DNA of 64,000 nucleotides from Ructibacterium sp965146665 (lineage in GTDB: Bacteria; Bacillota; Clostridia; Monoglobales; Monoglobaceae), in NCBI GenBank assembly GCA_965146665.1, contig CBCTHE010000006.1:1-64000 (forward strand). The letters run 5' to 3'. Each line of letters opens with the position of its first letter. Positions within the stretch are counted from its first letter, which is position 1. Made by a program: the position numbers and the translations under genes. Shown piece by piece: positions 49,105 through 56,887 of the stretch. Below the pieces are notes generated by a model. That model was not told where the DNA came from, made no database searches, and was given only the letters and a program-made list of their open reading frames with translations.

Positions 49105-51599
49105 TGTTTGAAGATAGATTGACAGAACGTGCGAGAGTTGCCATCTCCAATGCCGCAGAGGCGGCCTTGGAACTGGGGCACAACTATGTTGGGACCGAGC
49201 ATTTGCTTGTGGGCCTGATCCGGGAGGGCGAGGGCGTTGCCGGAAAAATTCTGGAGGCCAACGGCCTGACCGACGAAAAGGTGATCGAGCGGATTGCCGC
49301 GCTGGTCGGGACGGGCGAGCCCATTGAGATGGGACAGCCGGAGGCTACGCCACGGACAAAGCGGGTGTTTGAGCACAGCTATATAGAGGCGCGCCGGCTG
49401 GGCCACAGCTATATCGGAACCGAGCACCTGCTCATTGCCCTGCTGCGGGAGAGCGAGAGTATCGCGGTTCGGATCCTGCTGGATCTGGACATCAAGCCGC
49501 AGAACTTGTACAACGACATTCTGCGCCTGCTGAATGAAAACGCGGGCGAGGACGGCGGGGAGACGCCGGAGCCCGGAAAGCCTGGGCGTGCCGGAAAGGG
49601 CGGCAATGTGCCCACTCTGATGAAGTTCGGCCGGGACCTGACCCAGATGGCCCGGGAGGATAAGCTGGATCCGGTCATTGGCCGGGATGAAGCCATTGAA
49701 CGGGTGGTCCAGATCCTGAGCCGGCGGACCAAAAACAACCCCTGTCTGATCGGTGAGCCGGGAGTCGGCAAGACCGCGGTGGCGGAAGGGCTGGCGGAAA
49801 AAATCGTCAGCGGCCAGGTGCCGGAGATTTTGAAGGATAAAAAGGTCATTGCGCTGGATATGTCGGCCATGATCGCGGGCGCGAAATACCGCGGCGAGTT
49901 TGAAGAGCGGCTGAAGAAGGCGCTGGAGGAGATCAATAAGGCGGGAAATATCATCCTGTTCATAGATGAGCTCCACACCATTGTGGGCGCTGGCGCGGCC
50001 GAAGGGGCCATTGACGCGGCAAATATTCTCAAGCCGGCGCTGGCCCGGGGCGAGCTTCAGGTGATCGGCGCTACCACGCTGGAGGAATACCGGAAATATG
50101 TGGAAAAGGACGCGGCGCTGGAACGCCGGTTCCAGCCCATTACCCTCAGTGAGCCCACAGCGGAGGAGAGCATCCAGATCCTGCAGGGGATCCGCGATAA
50201 GTATGAGGCACATCACCGGGTTAAGATTACGGATAAGGCCATTGAGGCGGCGGTCAACCTGTCGATCCGCTACATCTCCGATCGTTTTCTGCCGGATAAG
50301 GCCATTGACCTGGTGGATGAGGCGGCTTCCCGGCTGCGGATTAAAAATCTGACCGCGCCGCCGGATGTGAAGGAGATTGAGGATCAGATCGCGGCGGTGA
50401 AGAAGGAGAAAGAGGCCGCCATCACCATACAGGAATATGAAAAGGCGGCAAAGCTCCGGGATGAGGAGAAGAAGCTCCAGGCACAGCTGGACGATATGAA
50501 AAAGAACTGGGAGAAGAACAGCTCTGCCTCAGAGTCTGTGGTCACCGAAGAGGAGATCGCGGAGATCATCTCCATGTGGACCGGGATTCCGGTCAAAACC
50601 CTGGAGGAGACCGAAAGCGAACGTCTTCTCAAACTGGAGGAGATCCTGCACCAGCGCGTGGTCGGCCAGGAGGAGGCGGTCAGAGCGGTGGCCAAGGCGA
50701 TCCGCCGGGGCCGTGTCGGCTTGAAGGATCCTAAGCGTCCAACCGGTTCCTTCATCTTCCTGGGCCCTACCGGCGTGGGGAAGACCGAGCTTTCCAAGGC
50801 GCTGGCAGAGGCCATGTTCGGGGATGAGGATTCCATCATCAGAATCGACATGTCGGAATATATGGAAAAGCACGCCGTGTCCCGTCTGGTGGGTTCCCCT
50901 CCGGGATATGTGGGCTATGAGGAGGGCGGCCAGCTGACCGAAAAGGTGCGCAGAAAGCCCTATTCCGTGATCCTGTTTGATGAGATTGAAAAGGCGCATC
51001 CGGATGTATTCAACATTCTCCTGCAGATTCTCGACGACGGCATATTGACAGATTCTCAGGGCCGCCGGGTGGATTTCCGGAACACGGTCGTCATCATGAC
51101 CTCCAACTTGGGCGCCCGGCAGATCACCTCGCGGAAGAGCCTCGGCTTCTCCGCGGCGGACGAGGTCAGCGCGGAACGGGATTATGAGGCCATCAAGTCG
51201 GATGTGATGAGCGAGGTGAAGCAGGCGTTCCGGCCGGAGTTCCTGAACCGGATCGATGAGATCATCGTGTTCCACCAGCTGAGCAATGACAACATCCGGG
51301 AAATCGCCGGGAAGATGCTGGAACAGCTGGGCAGGCGTCTTGCGGACAACAAAATCGCGGCTGTGTTCTCTGAGGAGACCGTGGCGAAAATCGCGGCCGA
51401 AGGCTTTGATCCGGTCTACGGAGCACGGCCTTTGCGGCGGGCGATACAGAGCAAGATCGAGGACCGGATTGCAGAGGAGATGCTGGAAGGAAAGGTAAAA
51501 CCCGGCGACGCCATTGAGGTGGTCGTGGAAAATGACAGCTTCACCTGCAAAAGGACCGGAGAAGCCCCTGCGGCGGCCCCGGAACCAGCCGAGGCATAA
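49101..51599 (+). CDS. clpC: ClpC AAA+ unfoldase
   Basis: Hexameric unfoldase that feeds ClpP and, with McsB, degrades arginine-phosphorylated proteins. The 832-residue protein has a double Clp N-domain (about residues 1-145, GTEHLLVGLIREGEGVA and GTEHLLIALLRESESIA), the first AAA domain with Walker A GEPGVGKT (about 218-225), a middle domain with a UVR-like EYEKAAKLRDEEKKLQ (about 445-460), the second AAA domain with GPTGVGKT (about 555-562) and DEIEKAHPDVFN, and an Ala/Pro/Glu-rich C-terminus. The ATG at 49101 overlaps the mcsB stop and is 7 nt after GAAAGGA. Last gene of the CtsR regulon operon. Confidence 0.96.
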   Translation: MMFEDRLTERARVAISNAAEAALELGHNYVGTEHLLVGLIREGEGVAGKILEANGLTDEKVIERIAALVGTGEPIEMGQPEATPRTKRVFEHSYIEARRLGHSYIGTEHLLIALLRESESIAVRILLDLDIKPQNLYNDILRLLNENAGEDGGETPEPGKPGRAGKGGNVPTLMKFGRDLTQMAREDKLDPVIGRDEAIERVVQILSRRTKNNPCLIGEPGVGKTAVAEGLAEKIVSGQVPEILKDKKVIALDMSAMIAGAKYRGEFEERLKKALEEINKAGNIILFIDELHTIVGAGAAEGAIDAANILKPALARGELQVIGATTLEEYRKYVEKDAALERRFQPITLSEPTAEESIQILQGIRDKYEAHHRVKITDKAIEAAVNLSIRYISDRFLPDKAIDLVDEAASRLRIKNLTAPPDVKEIEDQIAAVKKEKEAAITIQEYEKAAKLRDEEKKLQAQLDDMKKNWEKNSSASESVVTEEEIAEIISMWTGIPVKTLEETESERLLKLEEILHQRVVGQEEAVRAVAKAIRRGRVGLKDPKRPTGSFIFLGPTGVGKTELSKALAEAMFGDEDSIIRIDMSEYMEKHAVSRLVGSPPGYVGYEEGGQLTEKVRRKPYSVILFDEIEKAHPDVFNILLQILDDGILTDSQGRRVDFRNTVVIMTSNLGARQITSRKSLGFSAADEVSAERDYEAIKSDVMSEVKQAFRPEFLNRIDEIIVFHQLSNDNIREIAGKMLEQLGRRLADNKIAAVFSEETVAKIAAEGFDPVYGARPLRRAIQSKIEDRIAEEMLEGKVKPGDAIEVVVENDSFTCKRTGEAPAAAPEPAEA

Positions 51600-51645
51600 C
51601 AAAAGCAAATTTTATAAAAACGCTGTGCGCGTATGCGGGATTTCG

Positions 51646-51676
51646 TCCCCGCCGGAACTTCCGGCGGGGATTTTTC
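51646..51676 (+). terminator. Terminator of the clpC operon
   Basis: A perfect 10-bp stem (51646-51655 with 51661-51670) followed by TTTTT. The rest of the gap to 52003 holds only the next promoter. Confidence 0.9.
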
Positions 51677-51801
51677 TGCCAAGACGGAAAAAACGCAAGC
51701 GGCGGTTTCGTCGAAATTCGGGGTCTTATGAAAAATGATTGGTTTGAAAAAAATGGATGTTACGGTTCCATTACATTTCTAATACAAATTTGCAACCGCG
51801 G

Positions 51802-51829
51802 TTTACAGTAATCGAAAGAATGGTATAAT
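51802..51829 (+). promoter_or_regulatory. Promoter of the HlyD-like/sepF/divIVA cluster
   Basis: -35 TTTACA (51802-51807), 16-nt spacer, -10 TATAAT (51824-51829). The leader is about 170 nt. Confidence 0.7.
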
Positions 51830-52003
51830 ATCTAAATGAAGACGTTTCTGCCCGGAGCCGGGGGGAAACCGCTTCATTTTTTCAGCAGGCGCGCAGTTTG
51901 CCTGCTGACAGCGTTAAAATCCGGGGCGTGATCTCCGGTGCAACTTGTTTTTTCAGGCGGCGTTTTCAGGGGTATCCCAAGTACGGCAGGAGGAGGTAGT
52001 CTG

Positions 52004-53296
52004 ATGACAAATTCGACTGACAGTATAGACAGGATTACCCAAAGACGTGCGAGCCGGAAAAAAAAGCAGAAGCGGAACTGGGCCATTAAAGGCATTGCGG
52101 CGGCAGTTCTTCTTTACTTACTGCTGTCCATTGTGTTCAGCTTTCACAGCAGTATGAGCACGGCCATTGCGCTCAAGGGCACAGTGGAGGAGGAGATCGT
52201 CGCAGACGGCTATGTGTTCCGGGAACAGCATATCATCAACGCCCCTGCCAGCGGCTATTTAGAGTGCCGGGTGGGCGAGGGCGACCGGGTGAATGAGGGG
52301 CAGTCCATCGGCTATATCTACACAGGACAGTACGACCCGCAGCGATCCCAGAAGATACAGGAGCTCAACGACCGGATTTCGCGGCTGGAAAACAGCACGG
52401 CGGCCGAGAGTACATATGCCAATAACAGCGTCATGGTCGAGCAGAAAATCGGCGTGGCGGCCCGTGATCTCTCTGATCTCCGCCAAAAGCGGGATATGAG
52501 CAAGCTCGCGGAGCAGAAGGAAGCGCTGAATCTCCTGATTGAGAAAAAGAAGGCCATGGAGGCCGGCGGGTCTTTGGACACGGCGGCAGTTCTGGAGGAT
52601 CTGAAGGCCCGGGTGCAGGAACTTGAAAACAGCACCGGCGGCGCGAAGCTGGAGATCAAGGCGGAGACGCCGGGGGTGTTCAGTTCCAGAATCGACGGGC
52701 TGGAGGAAAAGCTCAGCTTTGAGGCCGTTGAATCTGTGACGCCGGCCTATCTCGCGGAGCTGGACAAGGAAGCGCTTCAGCGGAGCGAGGGTGTGGCCCA
52801 GAATGAGCCTGTATGTAAAATCGTGAACAACTACGGCTGGTATTTTGCCGCCAGCATTGACGCAAAAGACGCGCAGAATCTGAAGGTCGGCCAGAGCGTC
52901 CGGCTTCGGTTCTTTGACCTCTCGGACACGGCGGTATACGGCACCGTCCGGGCCCTGTCCCAGGAGGACAGGGGAAAGGTGGCGGTGACGGTCTACACCA
53001 ACCGCTTTGTGGAAGGCATTTATTCCACCAGCCGGGCTTCGGCGGAGATTGTCACGACCAGCGCGGAGGGAATCAAGCTTCCGGCCAAGAGCCTGCATGT
53101 ACAGGACGGCCAGACAGGCGTTTTTGTCCTCAGGCTGGATGTGGCGCGGTTTGTCCCGGTGAATGTCCGGTATAAAAACGGCGAATGGGCAATCGTCAGC
53201 GCTGTGGTGGATACCGGTGCGGAGTATAAGCTTCAAATCTATGACGAGGTTATTGTGGAGGCAAAAAATCTGGAAGACGGCAAGGTCGTGAGATAA
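52004..53296 (+). CDS. HlyD-family membrane-fusion-like protein of the sepF cluster
   Basis: A 430-residue protein with a basic cytoplasmic N-terminus, one membrane helix (about residues 26-46) and an extracellular part. It has a biotinyl-lipoyl-like half (DGYVFREQHIINAPASGYLE, then GEGDRVNEGQSIGYI, about 75-108), a coiled coil (about 115-205) and a C-terminal beta-barrel region. This is the layout of HlyD/AcrA adaptor proteins, but no transporter genes are adjacent. Instead it precedes ylmE, sepF and divIVA, so it may serve cell envelope or division (inference). AGGAGGAGGT lies about 6 nt before the ATG. ylmE starts directly at its stop. Confidence 0.85.
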   Translation: MTNSTDSIDRITQRRASRKKKQKRNWAIKGIAAAVLLYLLLSIVFSFHSSMSTAIALKGTVEEEIVADGYVFREQHIINAPASGYLECRVGEGDRVNEGQSIGYIYTGQYDPQRSQKIQELNDRISRLENSTAAESTYANNSVMVEQKIGVAARDLSDLRQKRDMSKLAEQKEALNLLIEKKKAMEAGGSLDTAAVLEDLKARVQELENSTGGAKLEIKAETPGVFSSRIDGLEEKLSFEAVESVTPAYLAELDKEALQRSEGVAQNEPVCKIVNNYGWYFAASIDAKDAQNLKVGQSVRLRFFDLSDTAVYGTVRALSQEDRGKVAVTVYTNRFVEGIYSTSRASAEIVTTSAEGIKLPAKSLHVQDGQTGVFVLRLDVARFVPVNVRYKNGEWAIVSAVVDTGAEYKLQIYDEVIVEAKNLEDGKVVR

Positions 53297-53989
53297 ATGG
53301 AGATTGCAAAAAATCTGGAGGCCGTGCGGGACAGCATCCGCAGGGCGGCAGAGGCGGCCGGAAGGGATCCGGCAGAGGTCAGGCTGATCGCGGTCAGCAA
53401 GACAAAGCCGGTCTCCATGATACAGGAAGCGGTTCGCTGGGGCATGATGGATTTCGGTGAAAACCGTCCCCAGGAGCTGGCGGAAAAATTTCCGCAGGTT
53501 CCCGGCGTACGTTGGCACCTGATCGGACAGCTGCAAAGGAATAAAGTAAAATATATCATTGACAAGGCGGACCTGATCCACTCTGTTGACAGCCTCACGC
53601 TGGCGGAGGAGATTGAGAAGCGGGCCGAATCCCTGGGCAAGGTGCAGGATATCCTGATCCAGGTCAATGTTTCCGGCGAGGAGACCAAGTCGGGTGTGAG
53701 CCCGGCGGAGGCGCCGGCGCTGTGCCGGGAAATCAGCGCGCTGGAACATGTGCGCATCCGGGGATTGATGACCATTTCAGTCCGCGGAATGAGCGAGGCG
53801 GGCAACCGGGAGATCTTTGGCCGGCTGAAACAGCTGTCAAAGGAAATTGCCGCGCTGGGGCTCAGCCGGGTCTCCATGGAGGAGCTTTCCATGGGCATGA
53901 CCCACGACTATGAGGCGGCCATTGCCGCCGGGGCGACTTTGATCCGGATTGGGACCGGAATTTTCGGCGCCCGGGATAAGATGATTTAA
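53297..53989 (+). CDS. ylmE: YggS/YlmE family PLP homeostasis protein
   Basis: Pyridoxal-phosphate-binding protein that keeps free PLP in balance; no catalytic activity is established. The 230-residue barrel shows the PLP Lys in RLIAVSKTKP (Lys34), FGENRPQELAEKF (about 55-67), WHLIGQLQRNKVKYI (about 75-89), VNVSGEETKSG (about 123-133), RGLMTISVRG (about 154-163) and LSMGMTHDYEAAIAAG followed by TLIRIGTGIFG. The ATG comes right after the stop of the HlyD-like gene, so translation is coupled. It is the usual neighbour of sepF in Firmicutes. Confidence 0.95.
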   Translation: MEIAKNLEAVRDSIRRAAEAAGRDPAEVRLIAVSKTKPVSMIQEAVRWGMMDFGENRPQELAEKFPQVPGVRWHLIGQLQRNKVKYIIDKADLIHSVDSLTLAEEIEKRAESLGKVQDILIQVNVSGEETKSGVSPAEAPALCREISALEHVRIRGLMTISVRGMSEAGNREIFGRLKQLSKEIAALGLSRVSMEELSMGMTHDYEAAIAAGATLIRIGTGIFGARDKMI

Positions 53990-54059
53990 ACGAGAAGAAA
54001 CAAGAAGGCGGGGACCTTCATCAGAACCTGTCATTGGGGTGTGCGGACAGGGAATATCA

Positions 54060-54094
54060 ATTTGCCGGGGCACAGCGGCAGAATGGAGTGAATC
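54060..54094 (+). repeat. Diverged dispersed element, copy C (before sepF)
   Basis: TTTGCCGGGGCACAGCGGCA then GAATGGAG lies directly before the sepF start and supplies its ribosome site. It differs from the other copies at several bases but keeps their order. Confidence 0.5.
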
Positions 54095-54556
54095 ATGAGC
54101 AACTTTATGAACAAAATGCTGAACTTTGTTGGATTTGACACCGAGGATACCTATGATGACGACTACTATATGGAAGAGCAGAGCGAACCGGAAGCTGATT
54201 ACGACGACGAACCCGTGGTAGAGCGGCTGGCGTCCAGACGCAGCAGCCGGGTTGTCAAGCTTCATGATACCCCGAACCAGCAGATGAAGGTGGTGGTGAT
54301 CCAGCCTGAGAGCTTTGAGGAAGCGCGGGACATCACCAACCATCTCAAGAGCAAAAAGCCGATTGTGGTAAATCTGGAATCTGTGGAAAAAGAGGTGGCG
54401 CGCCGGATTGTGGATTTCCTGAGCGGTGCGGTCTATGCTTTGGACGGCGACATCCAGAAAATTTCAAACGGGATTTTTCTGATCGTGCCGAATAATGTGG
54501 GGATCATGGGCGACGATGTGGCTGTGAGCAAAGGCAATTTCCCCTGGGGGAACTGA
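54095..54556 (+). CDS. sepF: SepF cell division protein
   Basis: Links FtsZ filaments to the membrane at the septum. The 153-residue protein begins with the amphipathic membrane-targeting helix SNFMNKMLNFVGF (about residues 2-14), then an acidic, disordered linker (about 15-60). The folded FtsZ-binding domain follows (about 65-150): VVVIQPESFEEARDITNHLK, KKPIVVNLESVEKEVARRIV and DFLSGAVYALDGDIQKISNG. The C-terminal end FPWGN is longer than in Bacillus. In Bacillus the order is ylmE-sepF-ylmG-ylmH-divIVA; here ylmG (YggT) is missing and ylmH overlaps sepF by one base. Confidence 0.96.
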   Translation: MSNFMNKMLNFVGFDTEDTYDDDYYMEEQSEPEADYDDEPVVERLASRRSSRVVKLHDTPNQQMKVVVIQPESFEEARDITNHLKSKKPIVVNLESVEKEVARRIVDFLSGAVYALDGDIQKISNGIFLIVPNNVGIMGDDVAVSKGNFPWGN

Positions 54557-55314
54557 TGGCACAGCTGGAAAGTGAAGATAAGCTGCTGATTTCCAGAGCG
54601 GAGGATGCTTTGCGCATTGCCGGCGACCGGTATTGTGTAAAGACGCTGGGGTTCTTAAATCCGCACCAGCGTGCGCTGGTTGAACGGCATCTTCTGCCGG
54701 ATCCGGACATGTGCGTCGAATTTGACGGCGGCTATGCCGAGGCGGAGCGGACCCTGCTGGTCTGCCGTCCGGAATACTGTATTCCGGGGCCGGAGGAATA
54801 TCTGTGCCTGCTGGAGTTCACGGGCCGGGATACTGCGGAACTGTCACACCGCGACTATCTGGGAAGCCTGATGGGCCTTGGCATTACCCGGGAGAACATT
54901 GGGGATATTCTGGTTTTGGAGAACAGGGCTCTGGCTTTTGTCAAGCCGGAGATCGCGGCGTATATCATGCAGAACCTGACCAAAATTGGCAGGTGCGGCG
55001 TACATATCAGAAGAACAAGTCCTGCGGAGGCGGAGATTCCTCCGCGCCCTGTCAGGGATGTGCAGGGAACGGTGTCCAGTCTGCGTCTTGACAGTGTACT
55101 CTCTGCAGGGATCGGTGTTTCCCGGAGCAAGGCGGCGGATTTGATCCGCGGCGGACTGGTGACCGTGAACTGGGAACCGGTACAGGATGTGTCCGCTTCG
55201 CTGAGAGAAGGTGATGTCATTTCGGTACGGGGCCATGGGCGGATGAAGCTGTCCCAGATCGGCGGCCTGACCCGGAAGAACAGATACAGCATAACGGTGT
55301 CCCGTTATGTGTAG
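54556..55314 (+). CDS. ylmH: YlmH family S4-domain RNA-binding protein
   Basis: A 252-residue ribosome-associated RNA-binding protein of the division cluster. The N-terminal part (about residues 1-170) has FLNPHQRALVERHLL (about 34-48), FDGGYAEAERTLLVCRP and FTGRDTAELSHRDYLGSLMG followed by LGITRENIGDIL (about 94-125). The S4 domain (about 178-245) has LRLDSVLSAGIGVSRSKAAD and LIRGGLVTVNWEPVQD. Family members bind ribosomal subunits; some act in ribosome rescue. The ATG overlaps the sepF stop by one base. Confidence 0.94.
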   Translation: MAQLESEDKLLISRAEDALRIAGDRYCVKTLGFLNPHQRALVERHLLPDPDMCVEFDGGYAEAERTLLVCRPEYCIPGPEEYLCLLEFTGRDTAELSHRDYLGSLMGLGITRENIGDILVLENRALAFVKPEIAAYIMQNLTKIGRCGVHIRRTSPAEAEIPPRPVRDVQGTVSSLRLDSVLSAGIGVSRSKAADLIRGGLVTVNWEPVQDVSASLREGDVISVRGHGRMKLSQIGGLTRKNRYSITVSRYV

Positions 55315-55329
55315 ATAGGAGGATGGAAT

Positions 55330-55926
55330 ATGCTTACCCCCCAGGACATAGAGAACAAGGTCTTTAAACGCGGCATGCGGGGCTATGATGTTGAAGAGGT
55401 GGAGAGCTTCCTGCAGGAGGTCTGCGACAGCTATGAGAAGCTGTACAAGGAGAATCTGGTTGCCAAGGAACGGATCTCAATGCTGTCTGACGCGGTGAAA
55501 CAGTATAAATCCATGGAGGATACCCTTCAAAATGCTCTGGCTGTTGCCCAGCGCAGTGGTGAGGATGTGAAGAAGAACGCCTATGGCAAGGCGGAGGTCA
55601 TCCTGAAGGATGCGGAGAATCAGGCGGCGGAGATCATCAATCACTCCGCGCAGGAGGTCGCTAAGGTGACCTATCAGTATGAGCAGATGAAGCGCAGTGT
55701 GGAGGTCTTCCGCGCCAAGGTGGTCTCCCTGCTCAATGCACAGCTGGATATCATCAAGGACTATTCCACCATCCAGATTGATGAGGAGACCCTGCGGGAG
55801 GCCAAGGCGGTCTATGAGAAAACCCTGCCGGATGCAGAGGAGAAGGCGGAGGAGCAGAACACGGCCGAGCTCCCTGGAATTGTGAAGAACAGCAAGGGTG
55901 AGTATGTGCCCAGGGATGGGGAATAA
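55330..55926 (+). CDS. divIVA: DivIVA family coiled-coil scaffold
   Basis: Marks negatively curved membrane at poles and septa. The 198-residue protein starts with the membrane-binding segment LTPQDIENKVFKRGMRGYDV followed by EEVESFLQEV (about residues 2-31). A coiled coil follows (about 32-70), then a second helical region (about 85-165) and an acidic C-terminal tail that ends VPRDGE. AGGAGG lies 7 nt before the ATG. It ends the ylmE-sepF-ylmH-divIVA run; ileS, which follows in Bacillus, is replaced by a 370-nt repeat-rich gap. Confidence 0.95.
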   Translation: MLTPQDIENKVFKRGMRGYDVEEVESFLQEVCDSYEKLYKENLVAKERISMLSDAVKQYKSMEDTLQNALAVAQRSGEDVKKNAYGKAEVILKDAENQAAEIINHSAQEVAKVTYQYEQMKRSVEVFRAKVVSLLNAQLDIIKDYSTIQIDEETLREAKAVYEKTLPDAEEKAEEQNTAELPGIVKNSKGEYVPRDGE

Positions 55927-56299
55927 AGGCGAAAATTTGTCTGGGGGGCACGGGAGTGTCCCTTTGTTGCTTTCCTGTTGCCGCAGGGCGGCGGAATGGA
56001 GATTAACGTGAAAGAATCTTTCACGTTAATCCTCCGGCGAAGCGGAGAAGCAAACTTCACCTGTTTGCTTTTGCGAAATACGCAAAAGCAGCACCTGTTA
56101 CGTTGCTTCTCCTCTTTCCCGCAAAATTGCGGCAATGCCTTATTTTGCGGGAGCCCTATATATACGCGTGCGAAATTTTGCTCACCTTCGGTTCGCAAAC
56201 GCACATGCGCTGAAAATCTCCTATTATTCCTTGATCTGCTGATAAGAGATTTTTTAATTACTATTTGCGCCGGCGCGGAGCGGCGGAATGGAGATTTTT
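55927..56299 (+). repeat. Repeat-rich, hairpin-rich insert between divIVA and lspA
   Basis: No gene is supported. A GGGCGGCGGAATGGAGATT copy (55985-56003) and a GCGGAGCGGCGGAATGGAGA copy (56275-56294) lie about 290 nt apart as direct repeats. Between them are a perfect 29-nt palindrome (arms 56002-56015 and 56017-56030), nested stems around GCTTTTGCG/CGCAAAAGC (about 56060-56090) and a 10-bp stem CCCGCAAAAT/ATTTTGCGGG (about 56119-56152). It has the look of a small non-coding mobile unit. Confidence 0.6.
56265..56299 (+). repeat. Dispersed element, copy D (before lspA)
   Basis: TATTTGCGCCGGCGCGGAGC then GGCGGAATGGAGATTTTT ends at the lspA ATG, giving its ribosome site. It matches copy A nearly base for base over the last 28 nt. 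Confidence 0.7.
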
Positions 56300-56887
56300 A
56301 TGGGATATATTGTTTTGAGTATTTTTATATTGATCGTCGATATTATGACCAAACTGGTCGCGGAGCTCAATCTGCGGAGCGTGGACACCATTCCCCTCTG
56401 GAACAACGTGTTTCATCTGACCTATGTGGAGAACCGGGGGATTGCCTTTGGCATGTTCAGCGACGCGCGGCTTGTCTTCATTGTAATTTCCATTCTGGTA
56501 TTGGCGGCGCTGGCGGTGCTGTACAGCAAGATCGGCTTTCGGACCAGATGGCTGAAGGTGGGGACGGCTTTGATTTACGGCGGTGCCATCGGCAATCTGA
56601 TGGAACGTCTGGCCAAGGGCTATGTTGTGGATTTTCTGGATTTCAGGCTGATTCATTTTCCGGTGTTCAATGTGGCTGACATTGCTGTCTGTGTGGGCGC
56701 GGTCATGCTGATGATCCATTTCTTTATCAGCGACAAAGCGGAGGAACAGGCAAAGCGGGAAGCGCTGGCGCGGCAGGAGGAAAAGGACGCGGAGAGGAGA
56801 CCGGCGGCGGGGCAGACTGACGCGGAGCCTGACGGAGGCCGGGCGTCCGGCGCACAAGAAAACGGGGAGGATAACCCCGGTGCATGA
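56300..56887 (+). CDS. lspA: Lipoprotein signal peptidase (SPase II) with charged C-terminal tail
   Basis: Cleaves signal peptides of lipoproteins at the membrane. Residues 1-150 form the four-helix enzyme: start GYIVLSIFILIVDIMTKL, then NNVFHLTYVENRGIAFGMF (about 39-57), the first catalytic Asp in GNLMERLAKGYVVDFLDF (about 100-117) and the second in FNVADIAVCVGAVML (about 124-138). A polar tail of about 45 residues (Ala/Glu/Arg/Gly-rich) follows, which normal LspA lacks. The ATG at 56300 is set by the GGAATGGAG site of the dispersed element. Its end overlaps rluD. Confidence 0.94.
   Translation: MGYIVLSIFILIVDIMTKLVAELNLRSVDTIPLWNNVFHLTYVENRGIAFGMFSDARLVFIVISILVLAALAVLYSKIGFRTRWLKVGTALIYGGAIGNLMERLAKGYVVDFLDFRLIHFPVFNVADIAVCVGAVMLMIHFFISDKAEEQAKREALARQEEKDAERRPAAGQTDAEPDGGRASGAQENGEDNPGA

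Noticed and set aside
55978..56290. Open frames through the divIVA-lspA gap
   Set aside because: They begin inside the dispersed element and are built from hairpin arms; no coding-like composition.
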